Shown here one piece after another: positions 11,456 through 24,510 of a DNA stretch of 64,000 nucleotides; within the stretch, counting starts at the first letter, position 1, and each line of letters starts with the position of its first letter. The DNA is from Anaeramoeba flamelloides (taxonomy: Eukaryota; Metamonada; Anaeramoebidae). The notes under the pieces were generated by a model that did not search any database, was not told the DNA's origin, and saw only the letters and a list, made by a program, of their open reading frames with translations. Position numbers and translations under genes: made by a program. The stretch covers positions 11,486,001 through 11,550,000 of the forward strand of contig JANTQA010000032.1 of the NCBI GenBank assembly GCA_027625915.1, given 5' to 3'.

Positions 11456-13305
11456 TTAATTTATTGCTTTTTTAATTTTGGAGATCCTTTTTTTTAATTG
11501 TTTAACTTCTTCCTTTAATTCTTGGTTTGCCTTTTTTTCTTTTTTGAAGCTTTCTAATCTTTTGCCATATAATGTTTCCAATTCAAGATATTTTTGTTTT
11601 TGGTCTGTTTTTTGTTTTGATGAGCTTTGTAAAAGTTCACTGATTTTTTGTTGGTAATAATTTTTTTGTTCTTCAATTTTGGAATTCAGGAGATTTAATT
11701 GATTTGTGACGAAGGTTTCTGTTTCATAATCGTCATAACTCCTGATTTTTTTTTTAATTCCATCAATAATGTTTTCTGCAAAATCTTCTTTGTTAAATTC
11801 CTCGAGAGCTATTGATTGAAAAATAAAATGAAAGTATGAGAAGAACAGTATAGAAAATTGAAATGATATTAATTAAATGGGTTGAATTGGGATGATTGAA
11901 AAAGGTTAATATAAAATCGGTTGGATCTGAAATATAAATGTATAATTTTTTAAAATAATTTTAAAAATAAACCCTAAAATGTGTTTTAAATTGTTTTTGA
12001 CTGCATATAAATTGATATTTAATGGTTTTTCTTTTTTTTTTTTCTTTTTAAGGACAAAAAATGAAAAATCTCAAACAATATCTTCAAATTTTGTTTTAAT
12101 CTCTTTTATAAAATCTGATTAAATAATTTCAAAAGTAACCTCCATTTAAACTCGGTCAATTTTGAGATTCCTGACTTTAAATTATTTATTGGGAATCGAG
12201 TGTGGGAAAAATAGTATTATTTTTGAAAAAAGTGTTGCAAATAAGGTTTTTTAAAAATGGTCCTTTTGTACATCCAAAAAACCTTCAATAAAGCCATTTG
12301 TCTAACTATTTTCATTTTTTTTGTGATCACTACTTTTTTGAAAAAGACTTTACCAGTTGAGTTCCAATAAATCTTGAAAAATCAAAAGAACTCTAAATTT
12401 TTTCGTAAAATGAAAATAACATGTTTGTTTCTCAAGGTTTTAAAAAAAAAAATTGAAAAAGAGCAAAATTTTCAAAAAAATTACAAATAAAAAAATTATT
12501 GAGATTAATTGAATTCTTACAAGTTATTCTCCCAAATGAAGTGCTTTTTTTTTCTTGTTCTTTGTTTTCTTGAATAGTTGTTGTTTCTGAAGTGTCCATA
12601 TTGGTTGTTAGATCACTAGAACCATCAGAGATTTTGACTTTTAAATAAGATTGATCAATCGATTCTGGTTCCTCATCTTCATCATCTATCTTTTGAGCGA
12701 TTGCCTGTAGATACAGTTCTTTTCCAATAACAATTGTTGTGGTTGTTACCCACCTTGAATATGGCTCACCCTGTACTGTCCTATAGTTCCATCCAAATTG
12801 TATTGTACCATCTTTTGAATTTGCAATTTGTTGATGTATTTGTTTGAGAGCTTCTTCAGCTGAACATTTGAAAAATTTTTGATAGGCTTTTAAAAATCAA
12901 GAAAAGAAGAATAATTGTTTCAGGAAAAGAATAAGAAAATAAATTAGTTTGCAAAATCACTTTATTTTGGTTTTTGACTTTTTGCTTTTTTTGAAATTAA
13001 TATTTTTTTGAATTCATCAAGTAATCCACTCTTTAATTATAAAAAGTGAAAAAAAAAAAAAAAAGAAAGGAAAAGGTGAGGTATTTACGTTGCATGAGTT
13101 TTTTGTCATCTATCCCTCCCTTTTCTGGAAATTTTTTAATTCCTAAATCCTTAAGTGCTGTTTTGTTTGCATAAACCATATTATCAGTTGACATTTGAAA
13201 AACGGTAATATTTAAATCGATTGATTCTAACTTTTTAAAATATCGTTTTTTGTGTCTTCTTTTGATATGGTGTGAATTCTTGGTTGATATTGTTTGATTT
13301 CCCAT
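11456..13305 (-). CDS. PAS-domain/coiled-coil protein, copy 1
   Basis: Three exons on the minus strand: 13305-13089, 12886-12521 and 11808-11456. Introns are 202 bp (GTAAATAC...AAAAG) and 712 bp (GTAAGAAT...AATAG). The frame is open throughout, 311 aa. Residues about 25-145 look like a PAS fold: FQMSTDNMVYANKTALKDLG, then PYQKFFKCSAEEALKQI, then GTIQFGWNY and EPYSRWVTTTTIVIGKELYL. An acidic Ser/Thr-rich linker follows, then a charged coiled coil (about residues 195-310). PAS domains sense ligands or mediate dimerisation; no kinase or other output domain is visible, so it may act by dimerisation. The frame runs 59 codons further upstream with a hydrophobic start, but copies 2 and 3 support the MGNQTIS start. 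I do not recognise an exact orthologue. Confidence 0.75.
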
Positions 13306-13610
13306 TTTTTGTAAAAGTTTGGTTTTGAAAAAAAAATGTTTTTTAAATTTTTGATTTCGGTTTAAAAATGGAAAAATATTTTTGCATTTTAATCGTTTTC
13401 TGGAAAAAGGTGGAATTGTAAACAAAGCCTCAACAAACAGAACAGACACTAGTAATATACATAAAACACAATTTAATCCCAAATATATAAACCAGATACA
13501 AGATCCAAAAAAAATGATGGAAAAATATTATTCCCAAAAAATTTTGAAGTTAAATTTTTTTGTAAATTTTTAAAAAATTATAAAAACCATTCATGCAAAT
13601 TTAAATAATC

Positions 13611-13862
13611 CTAAAAACTGGTTGTTTGCTTTTGGTCATTGATGAACAACCTTACTTTATCGTTTTTCCGTTTTTTTAACTTTCTGACAAAAAATATTGA
13701 AAGATTGTTTGGCATGAATTGGTATCTTTTTTCAACAAGGGTTTTTATTTTGAAATATTGACAAACATTGACCAGGTTGTCAACACTAAACGAAAAGAAA
13801 TCTTGAATATATAATGATATTAAGCAAAAGTGATGAGTAATTATTCCAAAATTTAAATCCAA
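13611..13862 (-). CDS. Uncertain 83-aa reading frame upstream of PAS copy 1
   Basis: Starts MDLNFGIITHHFCLISLYIQ and ends DQKQTTSF. It is also open in the duplicate (34514-34765) with one residue changed, but the duplication is so recent that this carries little weight. It might be an upstream exon, a small gene or chance. No family recognised. Confidence 0.2.
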   Translation of the reverse strand: MDLNFGIITHHFCLISLYIQDFFSFSVDNLVNVCQYFKIKTLVEKRYQFMPNNLSIFFVRKLKKRKNDKVRLFINDQKQTTSF

Positions 13863-14029
13863 ATATTATAACATAATAATTGTGAAAGCTTCGTTTTAGT
13901 TTTTTGTGTCGTTTGGTTTGAACAATTCGAATTTTTTGGGATTGGCAGTATTTCTTATTTAAAATTTCATCCTTCATATTTTCAAATTTTGAAAAAATTT
14001 TTCATTCATAATTTTGAAATCTACGAACT

Positions 14030-14198
14030 TCAACTTTTAAAAGAGTGCAAGTGAAAGTAATTTTTTAAAGATCCACAAAATTTGCAAAGTTTCAGAGCAT
14101 TTAAAATCATAAAATGCTTTCTTCAAAGCTTGCATAAAAAAAGTTGTTTAATGAAAAATCTCAAGTAAACATTTTCAGAAATTTATTTGAATTTATCA
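14030..14198. repeat. Partial family K element
   Basis: The right end (AATTTATTTGAATTTATCAG followed by TA) matches family K, and an upstream block (GCATTTAAAATCATAAAATG) is K-like. The left terminus is not recognisable. Confidence 0.4.
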
Positions 14199-14199
14199 G

Positions 14200-15714
14200 T
14201 ATTATTGATTTCCATAAATCCTAAACAACACTTGGGTAGTCAAAAAAAAATGTATGTAGTACAGATTTTCAATTCTTGAAAACCATTCGAAAATCTAGGA
14301 ATTATTTTATAAAGTAGCAAAAAATCAAAACAAAGTCAAGTTGGAAGAAAATGTTGAAAAATTTACTGTTTTGAATTTTGTCTCTTGTAACCGAAAACTT
14401 AAACCTCGAATTCGTTAGTGAACATGACGGAAATTCATGTTTGTGTTGGATTAGTCTGGTGAAATATCTTGTGGGATTAGTAAAGGAAAAAAAACTTGGA
14501 GTAAATTTAGGATCCCACCAAAAACACTATTTTGGAAACTGTTTGTGTTTTTGAAAAAAATAAATGTTGTTTTTCCAAATTTCGAACAATAAATATGGTT
14601 TATAGATTTTAGATATTTTTAATTTAGGATAATAATTGTTTTGGAAACCACGATGAGTTTTCAAATTTTGTTTAAAAATATTTATTGATTTGGCAAAGTT
14701 TAAGTAGCCTAAGTTTTGAATTGATATAAGAATTTTTTTTAAGAGATCAATTTTATTTTAATTTTTTTGATACTCTATTTTGTTTTTTTGACTATTGTAG
14801 AAAAAAATTAAGAGGTTTTTTTACTAAAAAATACATAAAAAATTGTTTCAATGAGCTTGTCATGTCCTTTTATATTATTTTTTTGAAATTTTTCACTTTT
14901 TTTTAAGTTTCCACAAATTGATTTCAGTAAATAAATAAAAATATCTCATATCAAGAAAAAATGTCAACTTGAAGGACGACGTTTTTAGGTGAAAACAGTA
15001 AAATAATGGATAAAATCACCATTGAATAAGTTATGTAATACAAGTAATATTTGTCCAAGGAGAATTTCTTTTAGAAAAAATGTGAAATTTTCACAATTTT
15101 AACAATTTTCACATTTTTACCTTGTTAGATCATGCTAAATTTTGATTTTAATATTTTAGAATTTCCCTTTCAATTTTTGGAACTCATACTATTTTCAAGA
15201 GCTGTTCTACATCTTTTTTAAATTTACTTTTACAAGTTTGAAATGTTCTCAAATTTGAAAACACTTGAAAATCCCCACAAGCCATTTTTTACAATTATTT
15301 TTTTTGTTATTTACAATTTTCCTTTTTATTTAAAAAAAAAGAAAAATAGTCTCCGAAAAAAGGTAAAGATGACAAAAAATGTTTTTTTTTTTTTTTTTGT
15401 CCAATTTCTTCTGTATGAAAAGTTTTTTTGAGAAGCGAAAGTGAAATAACACAATTACTCAACCCCCTCAAGGGTGGTAACGTAGTCCTTAATTGAAAAA
15501 AACCCGTCCAAAACAACTTAACGGATCTTTCAAAATAAAAGTTGTATTTCAATTTTCTTGAAAAAAATATACATTAGAAACTCTTATAAACTAAATATAA
15601 ACAATAAACGAATATGATATTTGTTTCAAAAAGTTTGATTATTTAAGGAAGTAAGTACATATTTCTTTTTGAAAAATTTGTATTGTATGAACCTTAATTA
15701 AAAAAAAGTTACGA
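14200..15714. other. Intergenic DNA, faint similarity to the palindrome core
   Basis: No gene seen. The stretch around 15050-15145 (GGAGAATTTCTTTTAGAAAA ... TAGATCATGCTAAATTTTGA) resembles 25140-25235 in the core of the large palindrome, so it is probably old R-family material. Confidence 0.4.
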
Positions 15715-16051
15715 GAGTGACTCAGATATTGAAACATTGAAACCAAAACATCATCCACAGCTCTATTTGTGAAAAGAAAACCAACTCAAAGTAATACAGA
15801 GTTGAATCTTTTATTTTTACATTTTTTGAAACTTTTTTTTGATTTATTTTTGAGTTTTATTAAATTTCGATTTTGGATCAAGAAATGTGTTTATAGAAGT
15901 GTTTGAAATTAATCAAAGAGTAAAACAAAAAATAGGCCCGAAAAGATGTTTATTTGAAACAAATATTTTATTTTTGAGGATTAAACACTAAAGATCACCT
16001 TTTCCAAATTCATATATTAAAATCAAGAATGAAAAAAAAAAAAAATCGATA

Positions 16052-16248
16052 GAGTCAGTTCCACTTTTAAGGCACAAACTTTCAACGAAATTTAAGGCAC
16101 AATAAAAACCTCAAATTAAGGCACAAAATTCAGATTCTAGTAAAATAAATTGTAAAAAAAAAAATTTACAAATTTTGTGCCTTAATTTGAGATTTTTTTG
16201 TACCTTAAATTTCGTTGAAAGTTTGTGCCTTAAAAGTGGAACTGCCTG
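16052..16248. mobile_element. Family 1 mini-transposon, copy a
   Basis: Ends GAGTCAGTTCCACTTTTAAG and its inverse AAGTGGAACTGCCTG, flanked by TA; about 197 bp and nearly a perfect palindrome (inner block ACTTTCAACGAAATTTAAGG). Inserted in the left arm of R1. The TA target and the CAGTCAGTTCC start point to Tc1/mariner mobilisation. Confidence 0.8.
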
Positions 16249-18674
16249 TAAAAATTTATTTCTGAGATATGTTATCTTTTTTTTTCATAAGTTCTATGAA
16301 TCCAAACAATTTATAACCTTGAATTTCTTGCCGCATTACTATTTATTATGATTTTACATTGGATTTTTTTTGCAAATTTGCTTTCAAAATTCTAATTTTG
16401 AAATATTTAAATCAAACAAAGACAAAAATAAAGGATAATATTTCAAAAATTAAAATAAAAAGTTTGAATTTCTGGATTCAAAAAAAATTGCAAAATATGC
16501 AACCTAAAATAATTGAAAAATTGAGAAAGAATTTCAATAGGATTAAGAATTATTTTTAGTTCTCATTTTACATGAAAAATAAATAATTATAAAATCAAAA
16601 AAATTGGTCCAATAAATCTTTATTTCTGGAGAGAAATTTAAGAAATTTCCTATTTTCTTAATCCAAACCAAAATTGGATGAATTAAATGGAAAAAGGATT
16701 TTGAATTTCATTTTGGAAATTCTTTTGAAATAAAAAGTAATTTGTTTCTCAAAAAAATTCACAAACATAAGTATTTACATGAAGAATTAAAAAAAAAACC
16801 AAATTAAGAAGGGGTAATTGTATTAAATTTTATAAATAAGATCAAGAAATGAATGATTTGTAATTATTTTTGATCCATCAATCTTACCATTGTTTTGAAT
16901 GACATTTTTTAGTTGGTATGAAAATATATTACACTAGGAAATATCCCGCTTTCCATATTTATTAAAATATCAATATATTTGACAAAAGAAATGATTTGAA
17001 TTCTTCAGTTTCGTATAAATGATTGCACTCTAAATTTGAAAAATGTACTTACCCCCTTAAAAAATATCTTCTCAAAATTAAGGAATAAACGTGAAAACTT
17101 TTAAGGTGTTAGTTCCTCTTATTTATTATTTTTTTTCCCAAGAGTAATAGAGTTATTATTTGCACATCAATGCAATTAAATCCAATATAAAACATCATTT
17201 ATCAACTATATTCAGAAAAGTTTTATTATTTCTGAGAGAACATTTTTCACAATAAAATTATCAGTCAAAAAGATCTTATCCTTTTTTGTTCAGATTTTTG
17301 TATAAAATTAGAAAAAGAAAAATTTGTGTAAAAAATTTTGAATTTGTAGAAATCTCACTTTTAGTAATTTACAAGAGTCTGTATCAACAAATAACAACAA
17401 TTTTTTAATCTTATTATAAAAAAAATAATAAAAATAAATGGAATATTAAATCCTTGAAGATCAGACATAATTGATCATCTATTTTATTCACAAATTTTAT
17501 TAAATATTTGATTTGAAAAAAAAATTAAAAGCACCTCTTCTTAATATAGAACAAACTTAGAAACCATGAAACTTGTAAGTTTTTAAATTTCCATATATGA
17601 TAAATTAAATATAAAATAATAATTTTTGAAAAATTTTTCTCTTCTACAAACTGATTCTTTGATTTCATTATATCAACTAACCTAACCAGTGACTTTTGTA
17701 TTTAAAGAATTATTTTGGATCAAACTGAAAAACAATTGGATTAAAAACAAAATATTTTTCTATAAAAAAATTTACAAAAATCAAAATTTATCCAACTTTT
17801 GGAGTTTTAAAAAGAAAACTAATGTAATTCATTCAAGTTATTTTAAAATAGAACAATCAAAATCATATCAAAAATATATACAAAAATTTTATTTTTTTAT
17901 TCCTTGATTTATCATATCCCAATCATAAAAACCCATTTTCCAGGTCGAAAAAAAAACATCATCAAAAATTTATTTAAGCAAATATGAACCTTTTTGAAAA
18001 TAAAAAATTTCAAATTTCAAAAAAAAAAAAATGACAGTAAAAATGAAGTGATATATATATCTTGTTTGGTATATTAAATAATGTAATCAAAACTTTTAGA
18101 AATCGGTTTTTAGAATAATTTTCAGTGGTTTGTAGTCTAAATATTAAATTAAAAGATTCAATACTTTCCGAAAGAAAATTTTCAAATTGATTAACACTCA
18201 ATGGAAAGAATAAAATCAAAGAATTAAAGTTAGACACAAGTTAATATTGGATTTCAGTTATAAATCTTTTATTAATTATTTTTTTAAAGTTATAATAATT
18301 TTATGTCATTAGGTAAAAGATAGCTATTAAATTGGGTAAGATCTCAATAACCCCTTTTTCAAAATTACACATTTTTCAAAAAAATAAACTCCATTTCATT
18401 CGAAAGTTCCCAGACAAAAATGAAAAAGTCATTTTTTTTATAAGAATCAATCAAACTTAGATTGTTTAGAAATACGAGAAATTATGAACATAGTATGATA
18501 GTATATAATAATAGAAGAAAAGACTGAACTAACCATAAATTTCAAAAATAAAAAAAAATGTTAAAAAAAATTTGGAAACATTCCATTGGAACGTCTCATG
18601 CAAAATTCTCAATTTCTTTAGGAAATTTAAATTATGAAAATAATATTTTTTTACTTGGAAATGTATGAATTTTA

Positions 18675-18975
18675 AAAGAATATTTAAAGCCCAACTTCTC
18701 TTAAATGTTAATTTGGAGTTTAAAAGATTTTTTTTTTCAAATTAATTTAAAAAAAAAATAAAAAAAGCAACAATTACAAAACGTAAGAAAAACTGGAAAA
18801 AGAAAAAAGCAAAATACAAAAAAAACAGTTTTTTACTAAATGAGAAAAAATGATTTTGATCTTAAAATTGTAAAATTAGTTAGGGGAGAATAATCAATTA
18901 AACTCGTAGAATGTGTTCTAATTCTTCATTAAAACTGGGCTCCTTTGAGTAAAAAAGAGTTTACATCTTTTTGGT
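18675..18975 (-). repeat. Family J dispersed repeat, - copy
   Basis: Complementary to 4258-4545: AATTTGGAGTTTAAAAGAT here against ATCCTTTAAAACTCCAAATT there, and AAAACTGGGCTCCTTTGAGT at the other end. Non-coding. Confidence 0.4.
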
Positions 18976-21181
18976 TTATTTTTTTTTTTTGAAATTTGTT
19001 CCAATGATGAAATTTATCTTGTTCAATAAGTGAAAGAAAAATATAAAATTTTAATCAATATACAGAAAAAAAAACAGGGGAAATACATTGTAACTCAAAC
19101 ATGGATAAAAATAAAATGATAAAAAATATACCAAAAATAAAAAAAAATCATTTTTTATATTTTATTTAGCAATGTATTTTGATTGAAATATTATATTTTA
19201 TTTTAAAAGTGAAAAATTATGATTCCTTTTAGAATATTAAAAAAAAAAAAAAAGTTAACAGAATATCTCGACTAAATCACCCTAAAAACAAAAATTTTAC
19301 TATTATAAATGAAAAAAATATTACTGAAATACAAATTTTTTTTTTTTTTGCAATTCTTATTAATACCTAAGAAAGCTGCAAACCCTTTTCAAAATTTAAA
19401 TTTATAATTGGCTTTATTATCTGAGGGTATTTCAAAAATACAAAATTGAAACATTTTTTTTTGATAACATTTTCCGAGTTAGGAAGTGTGATAATAAAAA
19501 TAAACTTTTATTCTCTATAGAGACCATTAATAAAAAAAAAAAAATGAAAAAAGGCACTTAATTTTAGATGGATTCAATAAAAAAATAAATTAAAAAATAG
19601 AAAAAGAAATGATAGGAACACAGGTCCGACAAATTATGTCGACAAAAAATTTCATAAAAAATTGACAAAAATTAACAAAAAATATCAATCAAAAAAAATC
19701 ATAAATTATCAAATAAATTTATTTTTTTTTTAAAAAATAAAAAATCAATTAATGTCAAATAAAAATCAAAATAAAAAATAATATTCAAAAAAAAAAAAAA
19801 TATTTATCATAATTAATCAAAAGTTCATATCAATATAACCATAAAATCAGCTCCTTTGCATACCTCTCCAAATTTATCTATAAATTTATTTTAAAGATTC
19901 TAAAGAAGATATTATTTTTTTGTTAGAAAAGAATAAGAAAAAGTTTGAAAGGATTAAGTCCATTTTACCGATTTTGAGTGTCATCATTTAAGCGAAAATG
20001 AATTCTTTAAATCATCTCTTATAACCAAATACATTAAAATTTTAATAAATATAAGAGTGGAATACTTCCTAGTATAAGATATTTTCACACCAATTAAAAA
20101 ATGCCAATGGGAAAAAATTGATCAAATTCATTAAGAAAATATAAATAAAAATTATTTATTTCCTGATCTTATCTCTAATATTATAACAATTACTTCTTCT
20201 TTACTTGGTTTTATTTTTGATTCTGAAAGGAAAAACTTTTGTTTGAAAAATTTTGGAGAAACAAATTACTTCCTCTATTTAAAGAATTCCCAAAATGAAT
20301 TTAAAATCCTATTTTGATTAAATTCATCTAATTCTAGTTTGGTTTCAGAAAATAAAATATTTTTGAATTCTTTTTCAGAAATAAAGATTTATTAGACAAA
20401 TTCATTTGATTTGATTTTATTTATTTTCCCTCAAATAGTAAAAACTCAAAATAGAATTGAATTATATTGAAATTGTTCTTTTTATTTGAGTTAAATATTT
20501 TTTAGTTGTTTTGTAATTCTGAGAATTCAACCCCTTTACATTAATCCCTGAAATGTTATTCTTTATTTTGGCTTTTTGTTTGATAAAATATTTGAAAAAA
20601 GAGTTTTGAAAATAAATTTGTAAAAAAATGTCTTGTAAAATAATAATTAATAGTAATGGGGCCAGAAATTCAAGGTAATAAATTGATTGGTATTCATACA
20701 AACTAAGAAGATAGTGAAAACCAAATCTTCAAAAATAGTCTTTGGTCGATTTTTTTTTTCATTCTATATTTCAACAAATTTTTCTCTCAACAGTTAATTG
20801 TTTTTTTTTGGTCTTCTAAAAGAAAATATGTGTTTAAAATACACACCTACTCGTCTATTTTTTTTTTGGTTTGTTCCTGAATTAATTTCAACGACTCATA
20901 AACACATTTCTAGATCCAAAACATAATTTAATAATAACAAAAATTTAAGTAAAAAAAAATCGAAAAATTTCAAGATCATACTCTAAAATTACTTTGGTTT
21001 GGTTCTTTTCACAAATAGAGTAGAGAAGGTTATTTTGGTTTTCAAATTTTCAAAATTTAATGACACTATTAAAAAAATTTTTTTTAGTTAAGGTTGTATA
21101 AATTAAAGTTTTTGAAAATGGTAAAATTTACCAACTTTCATAATTAAAATAAAACTTTTTCCCCTTCATACCCAATTTTAA

Positions 21182-21200
21182 GATTTACAATCCCTGGAAT
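21182..21200. repeat. Terminal fragment of a family A element
   Basis: TTAA followed by GATTTACAATCCCTGGAA resembles the start of family A (GGTTTATAATCCCTGAAA). No matching right end nearby, so it is a fragment. Confidence 0.4.
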
Positions 21201-22826
21201 CTAAAAAAAAAAAAAAAAGAACGGTAATAAACCAAAGGTTTTGTTGTTTGGTACTTAAGATTGTGTTAAAAGATAAAATCGAGCAAATACTATCTTCAAA
21301 AGTGTTGTTGGGAAACCTAATTAAGGGACAAATCAACTAAAAAATCTCCGAGTAAATTTAATAACAAATTTCAAAAAAAATTTACCACATCTTGAAATTG
21401 AAAACACAAGTAAAAATCTGATTACTACAAGACCAAACTTACGTTTATTGCTATTTTCCAAAAGGAATTATTGTTATTAAAAGTTTGATCTATTTTTCTC
21501 ATTTTTGAAAAGTCCTAAATTCAACATATTTCTGAATTATTTAAAAAAAAATTATTTTCTTTGAAAGAAGAATGAAATCTTAATATCTATGAAGAAAGTG
21601 TATAAAAATAAATTTTATAAGTTAAAACCACTAAGTGTTAAAAATATTTCTGTTTAAAAAATCAACTTGTTTTCAAAAAAATTTACAATAATTATTTTAA
21701 ACTTGAAAAAAACTAAAAATGTTTATTCAAAGAACAGTTCAAATCAAAATTTTCTTTTGATTGAACAAAAAAATTACGAGAAAAAACAACTAAAGAATTA
21801 ACTCCAAAATTCTTCCAAAATACTTTTTTTAAAACCTGGAAAATTCAACATATAACTATAAAGAAATACTGTTTAATTTGATTGTTTAAACTCAATAATC
21901 AATAACCACAATCTTAATTCTTTTATAGTGTGTTACAAATAACCCAAGTGTTAAACTTATCAATGGAATTAATTATTATTTCTCATTTGTTTAAATATTT
22001 TCAAATAAATAAAATGAATTCAAATTAATAATACTTATAATAAAATAAATAAATCTTTTCAAATAACTGATTTTAATAATAAGCCGTTGGTTGTTTATAC
22101 TCTTAATATTTGAAAAAGAATATTACTTAATCTTTTAAATTTTTACAAAATTAAATAAAATAGTTGTGAATAAAATAAATGATCGATTTTTTTAGATCTT
22201 CAAGGATACAATATTTCGGTTTATTTTTCAGATATTTTTAAAAAAAGAGTTAGGGTACCAAGTTTATTTGTTCAAAAAAACTCTCAGAAATTGCACAAAG
22301 TGAAATTTCCTTCAAAAAAAAAAATGTATTGGTAAATTTTTCTTTTTCTTTTTTGATCCAAAAATCCGAAAAAAAGGATTTAGATCTTTTGACTGAAAAT
22401 TTAATTGTCAAAAATGAATTCTTTTTCAAAAATGATAACTCATTTCTCAAGAGTTGATAAATGAATTTTCTTAACAAGTTTAATCGAATCCTTGTTGAAA
22501 TAATTACTCCATTACCTTTGGGAAAAAAACATAAATGATCTTTACTATTTATTAAAGGAGATATTATACAAAAATTTTAGTTATGAAAACAAGATGTTGA
22601 GGTTTGTTTAAACTGTATTTTGAATACAAGTTTGTTTCTTTTTAACAGAAGATTTCACATTACAACGTCACAGATATTCTTTCAAACCAATTTTTTGGGG
22701 AGAGAATTTTCCTTCTGAAGAAATTAGATAAAATGACGATTAGTTTCAAAGTTAAAATCATCACCAACAAAAAAAAAATGTTAAAAAAGATTTTAGGAGG
22801 ATAAATTAAAAAAACAATGATTTTAA

Positions 22827-23379
22827 GGTTTATAATCCCTGAAACTGGAAAAAAGATTATCTTGTATTGGGTGTGGCAACTTGTTATTTTGGTTCTTAGC
22901 TGATCGATCCACGACTAAGTTTGGATCGTCATGGTGGTTGAAAAAGGCTATTTGTGTGATTTTATTTTTTTTTTTTCCCAAATACAAATTGACGAGTCTA
23001 AGATTAATTAATTGGAAGATATTTAATTAGTAATTGAGTTTTTTGTTTTCTATGTTGAAATTTTTATTTACGCTTTGTATTATTTGATGCTTGTAAAAAA
23101 ATTTTTTTTTATTTACTCCTAATCCTGTAAAAGGAAAATGATTATTTCAATTGACAACCCAAAAATTTACACTTTCAATTCAATACCTTCCAATCAATTA
23201 ATCTTAGACTCATCAATCTGGATTTCGGAAAAAAAAAAAAATAAAATCACAAAAATAGCCTTTTTCAACCACCATGACGATCCAAACTTAGTCGTGGATC
23301 GATCAGCTAAGAACCAAAATAACAAGTTGATACACCCAATACAAGATAATCTTTTTTCCAGTTTCAGGGATTGTAAACC
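22827..23379. mobile_element. Family A TTAA element, copy 1
   Basis: 553 bp bounded by TTAA (22823-22826 and 23380-23383). Ends GGTTTATAATCCCTGAAACT and the inverse of GGTTTACAATCCCTGAAACT; the inverted ends run about 200 bp and are almost identical. Non-coding. The opposite arm of the palindrome has the unoccupied site with a single TTAA at 26346-26349. TTAA target duplication is the hallmark of piggyBac-type transposition, so this is probably a piggyBac-type MITE. Confidence 0.85.
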
Positions 23380-24510
23380 TTAAGGGATCAGTACTCGACA
23401 ACAACTTGGTAAAATTTTAAAATATCTTATTTATGGCATTCTCTACTTACAAATTTTGTAGATGTCAAGCGTTAAAAAATTCTGATTGACTATGAAATCC
23501 AGAAAAGAAAATTCTTTCAGTGAGATCAATTTTTTTTCCATTTTTTTCTGAAATAGAAAACCTAAAAATTCATTTTATTTCTCATATGATAAAAAGTTTT
23601 TTACTTTGTTTTTTTCCCATTTCCATCATTATTATACAATATCAAGTCTTTGTTGTCAGGAATATTAATGTAAAGAGTTGTTTTCAATTTTGAAATAATT
23701 CTTTTGGTGAACGAAAAAAAATGATTTATTCAACATATTTAAAAATATTTATATTACTTTCAGAAGTATAGTTATAACCATTAAATTTTCTAAAGTCATT
23801 TACAAATTTTACTTAGAAATAGGGTTTTTGTTCTGAGAGGAAATTCGATTTTTTTAAATAAAATTTTCTTGAAGATATTTGAGAAGAGTTGTAATTTTAT
23901 CTTCGAAATTCAAAATCATTTTTTGTCTTCCAAAAATGATTTAAATTTAAATTAAAACTCTTTTAAATAAGACCAAACAAATTGTTAAAAAAATTTTCAA
24001 AATTGATAATTGTTTTGAAATTTTTTTACATGTTTGAAAAAGAGAAAAACAACTTTTTTAAGCCTTAGTGAATAAAAATATTTACTTAATATATCTCAAT
24101 TTCATTGACAAATTTTTCTTAAACTTCGATCAAATATTCATTCATTAAATCGCCTATACCTTAATTAATTTGTTTACTGAGATATGTAAATTGTAAAAAT
24201 AAATTTCAAAATTATAACTAAATGAAAATTGACTTTCGAAATTAAGACTTTCCAACATAATAGGAAAAAAGTATTTTTCCATTTTCAAGAATTAACTTAA
24301 TATTTAATAAAAATAATAGGTTACTGTGAAAATTTTTATCTTGGAAATATATGATAATTTTGGATTTCAAAAAAAAAAGAGACTCAAATTAGGAAATTGT
24401 TTAAATGAGGTTAACTCATCCATTTTCAGCCAAAACCAAAATTATAAAAAAAAATTTACGAGATCTTGAGAAGATTTCAATTCATTATTTAAATCTAACT
24501 ACTCCCTTAA

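Larger units (their letters stand above)
8050..13968. repeat. Segmental duplication, copy 1
   Basis: Direct duplicate of 28385-34868. Similarity fades at both ends (about 8050 and 13968). The left, non-coding half looks roughly 85-95% alike, while the right half around the PAS gene is about 99% alike outside two exon patches. Differences in length come mainly from element insertions: family K is present only here, families F and full-length E only in copy 2. No gene seen from 8050 to 11455. Confidence 0.85.
15715..21070. repeat. Old inverted repeat, family R (R1)
   Basis: The left arm, about 15715-17100, pairs in inverse with about 20030-21070. Matches include TCTATTTGTGAAAAGAA, GAAATGTGTTTAT, ATAAATCTTTATTTCTG and AAGTAATTTGTTTCTC. 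The arms are clearly diverged. The centre (17104-17520) also matches 26615-27010 in the right arm of the younger palindrome R2, so R1 and R2 are relatives. No protein was recognised; the short frames are arm translations. Confidence 0.55.

Noticed and set aside
13033-13482. 59-residue N-terminal extension of PAS copy 1 with a signal-peptide-like start
   Set aside because: Copy 2 is interrupted in the equivalent region; the MGNQTI start is shared by all three copies.
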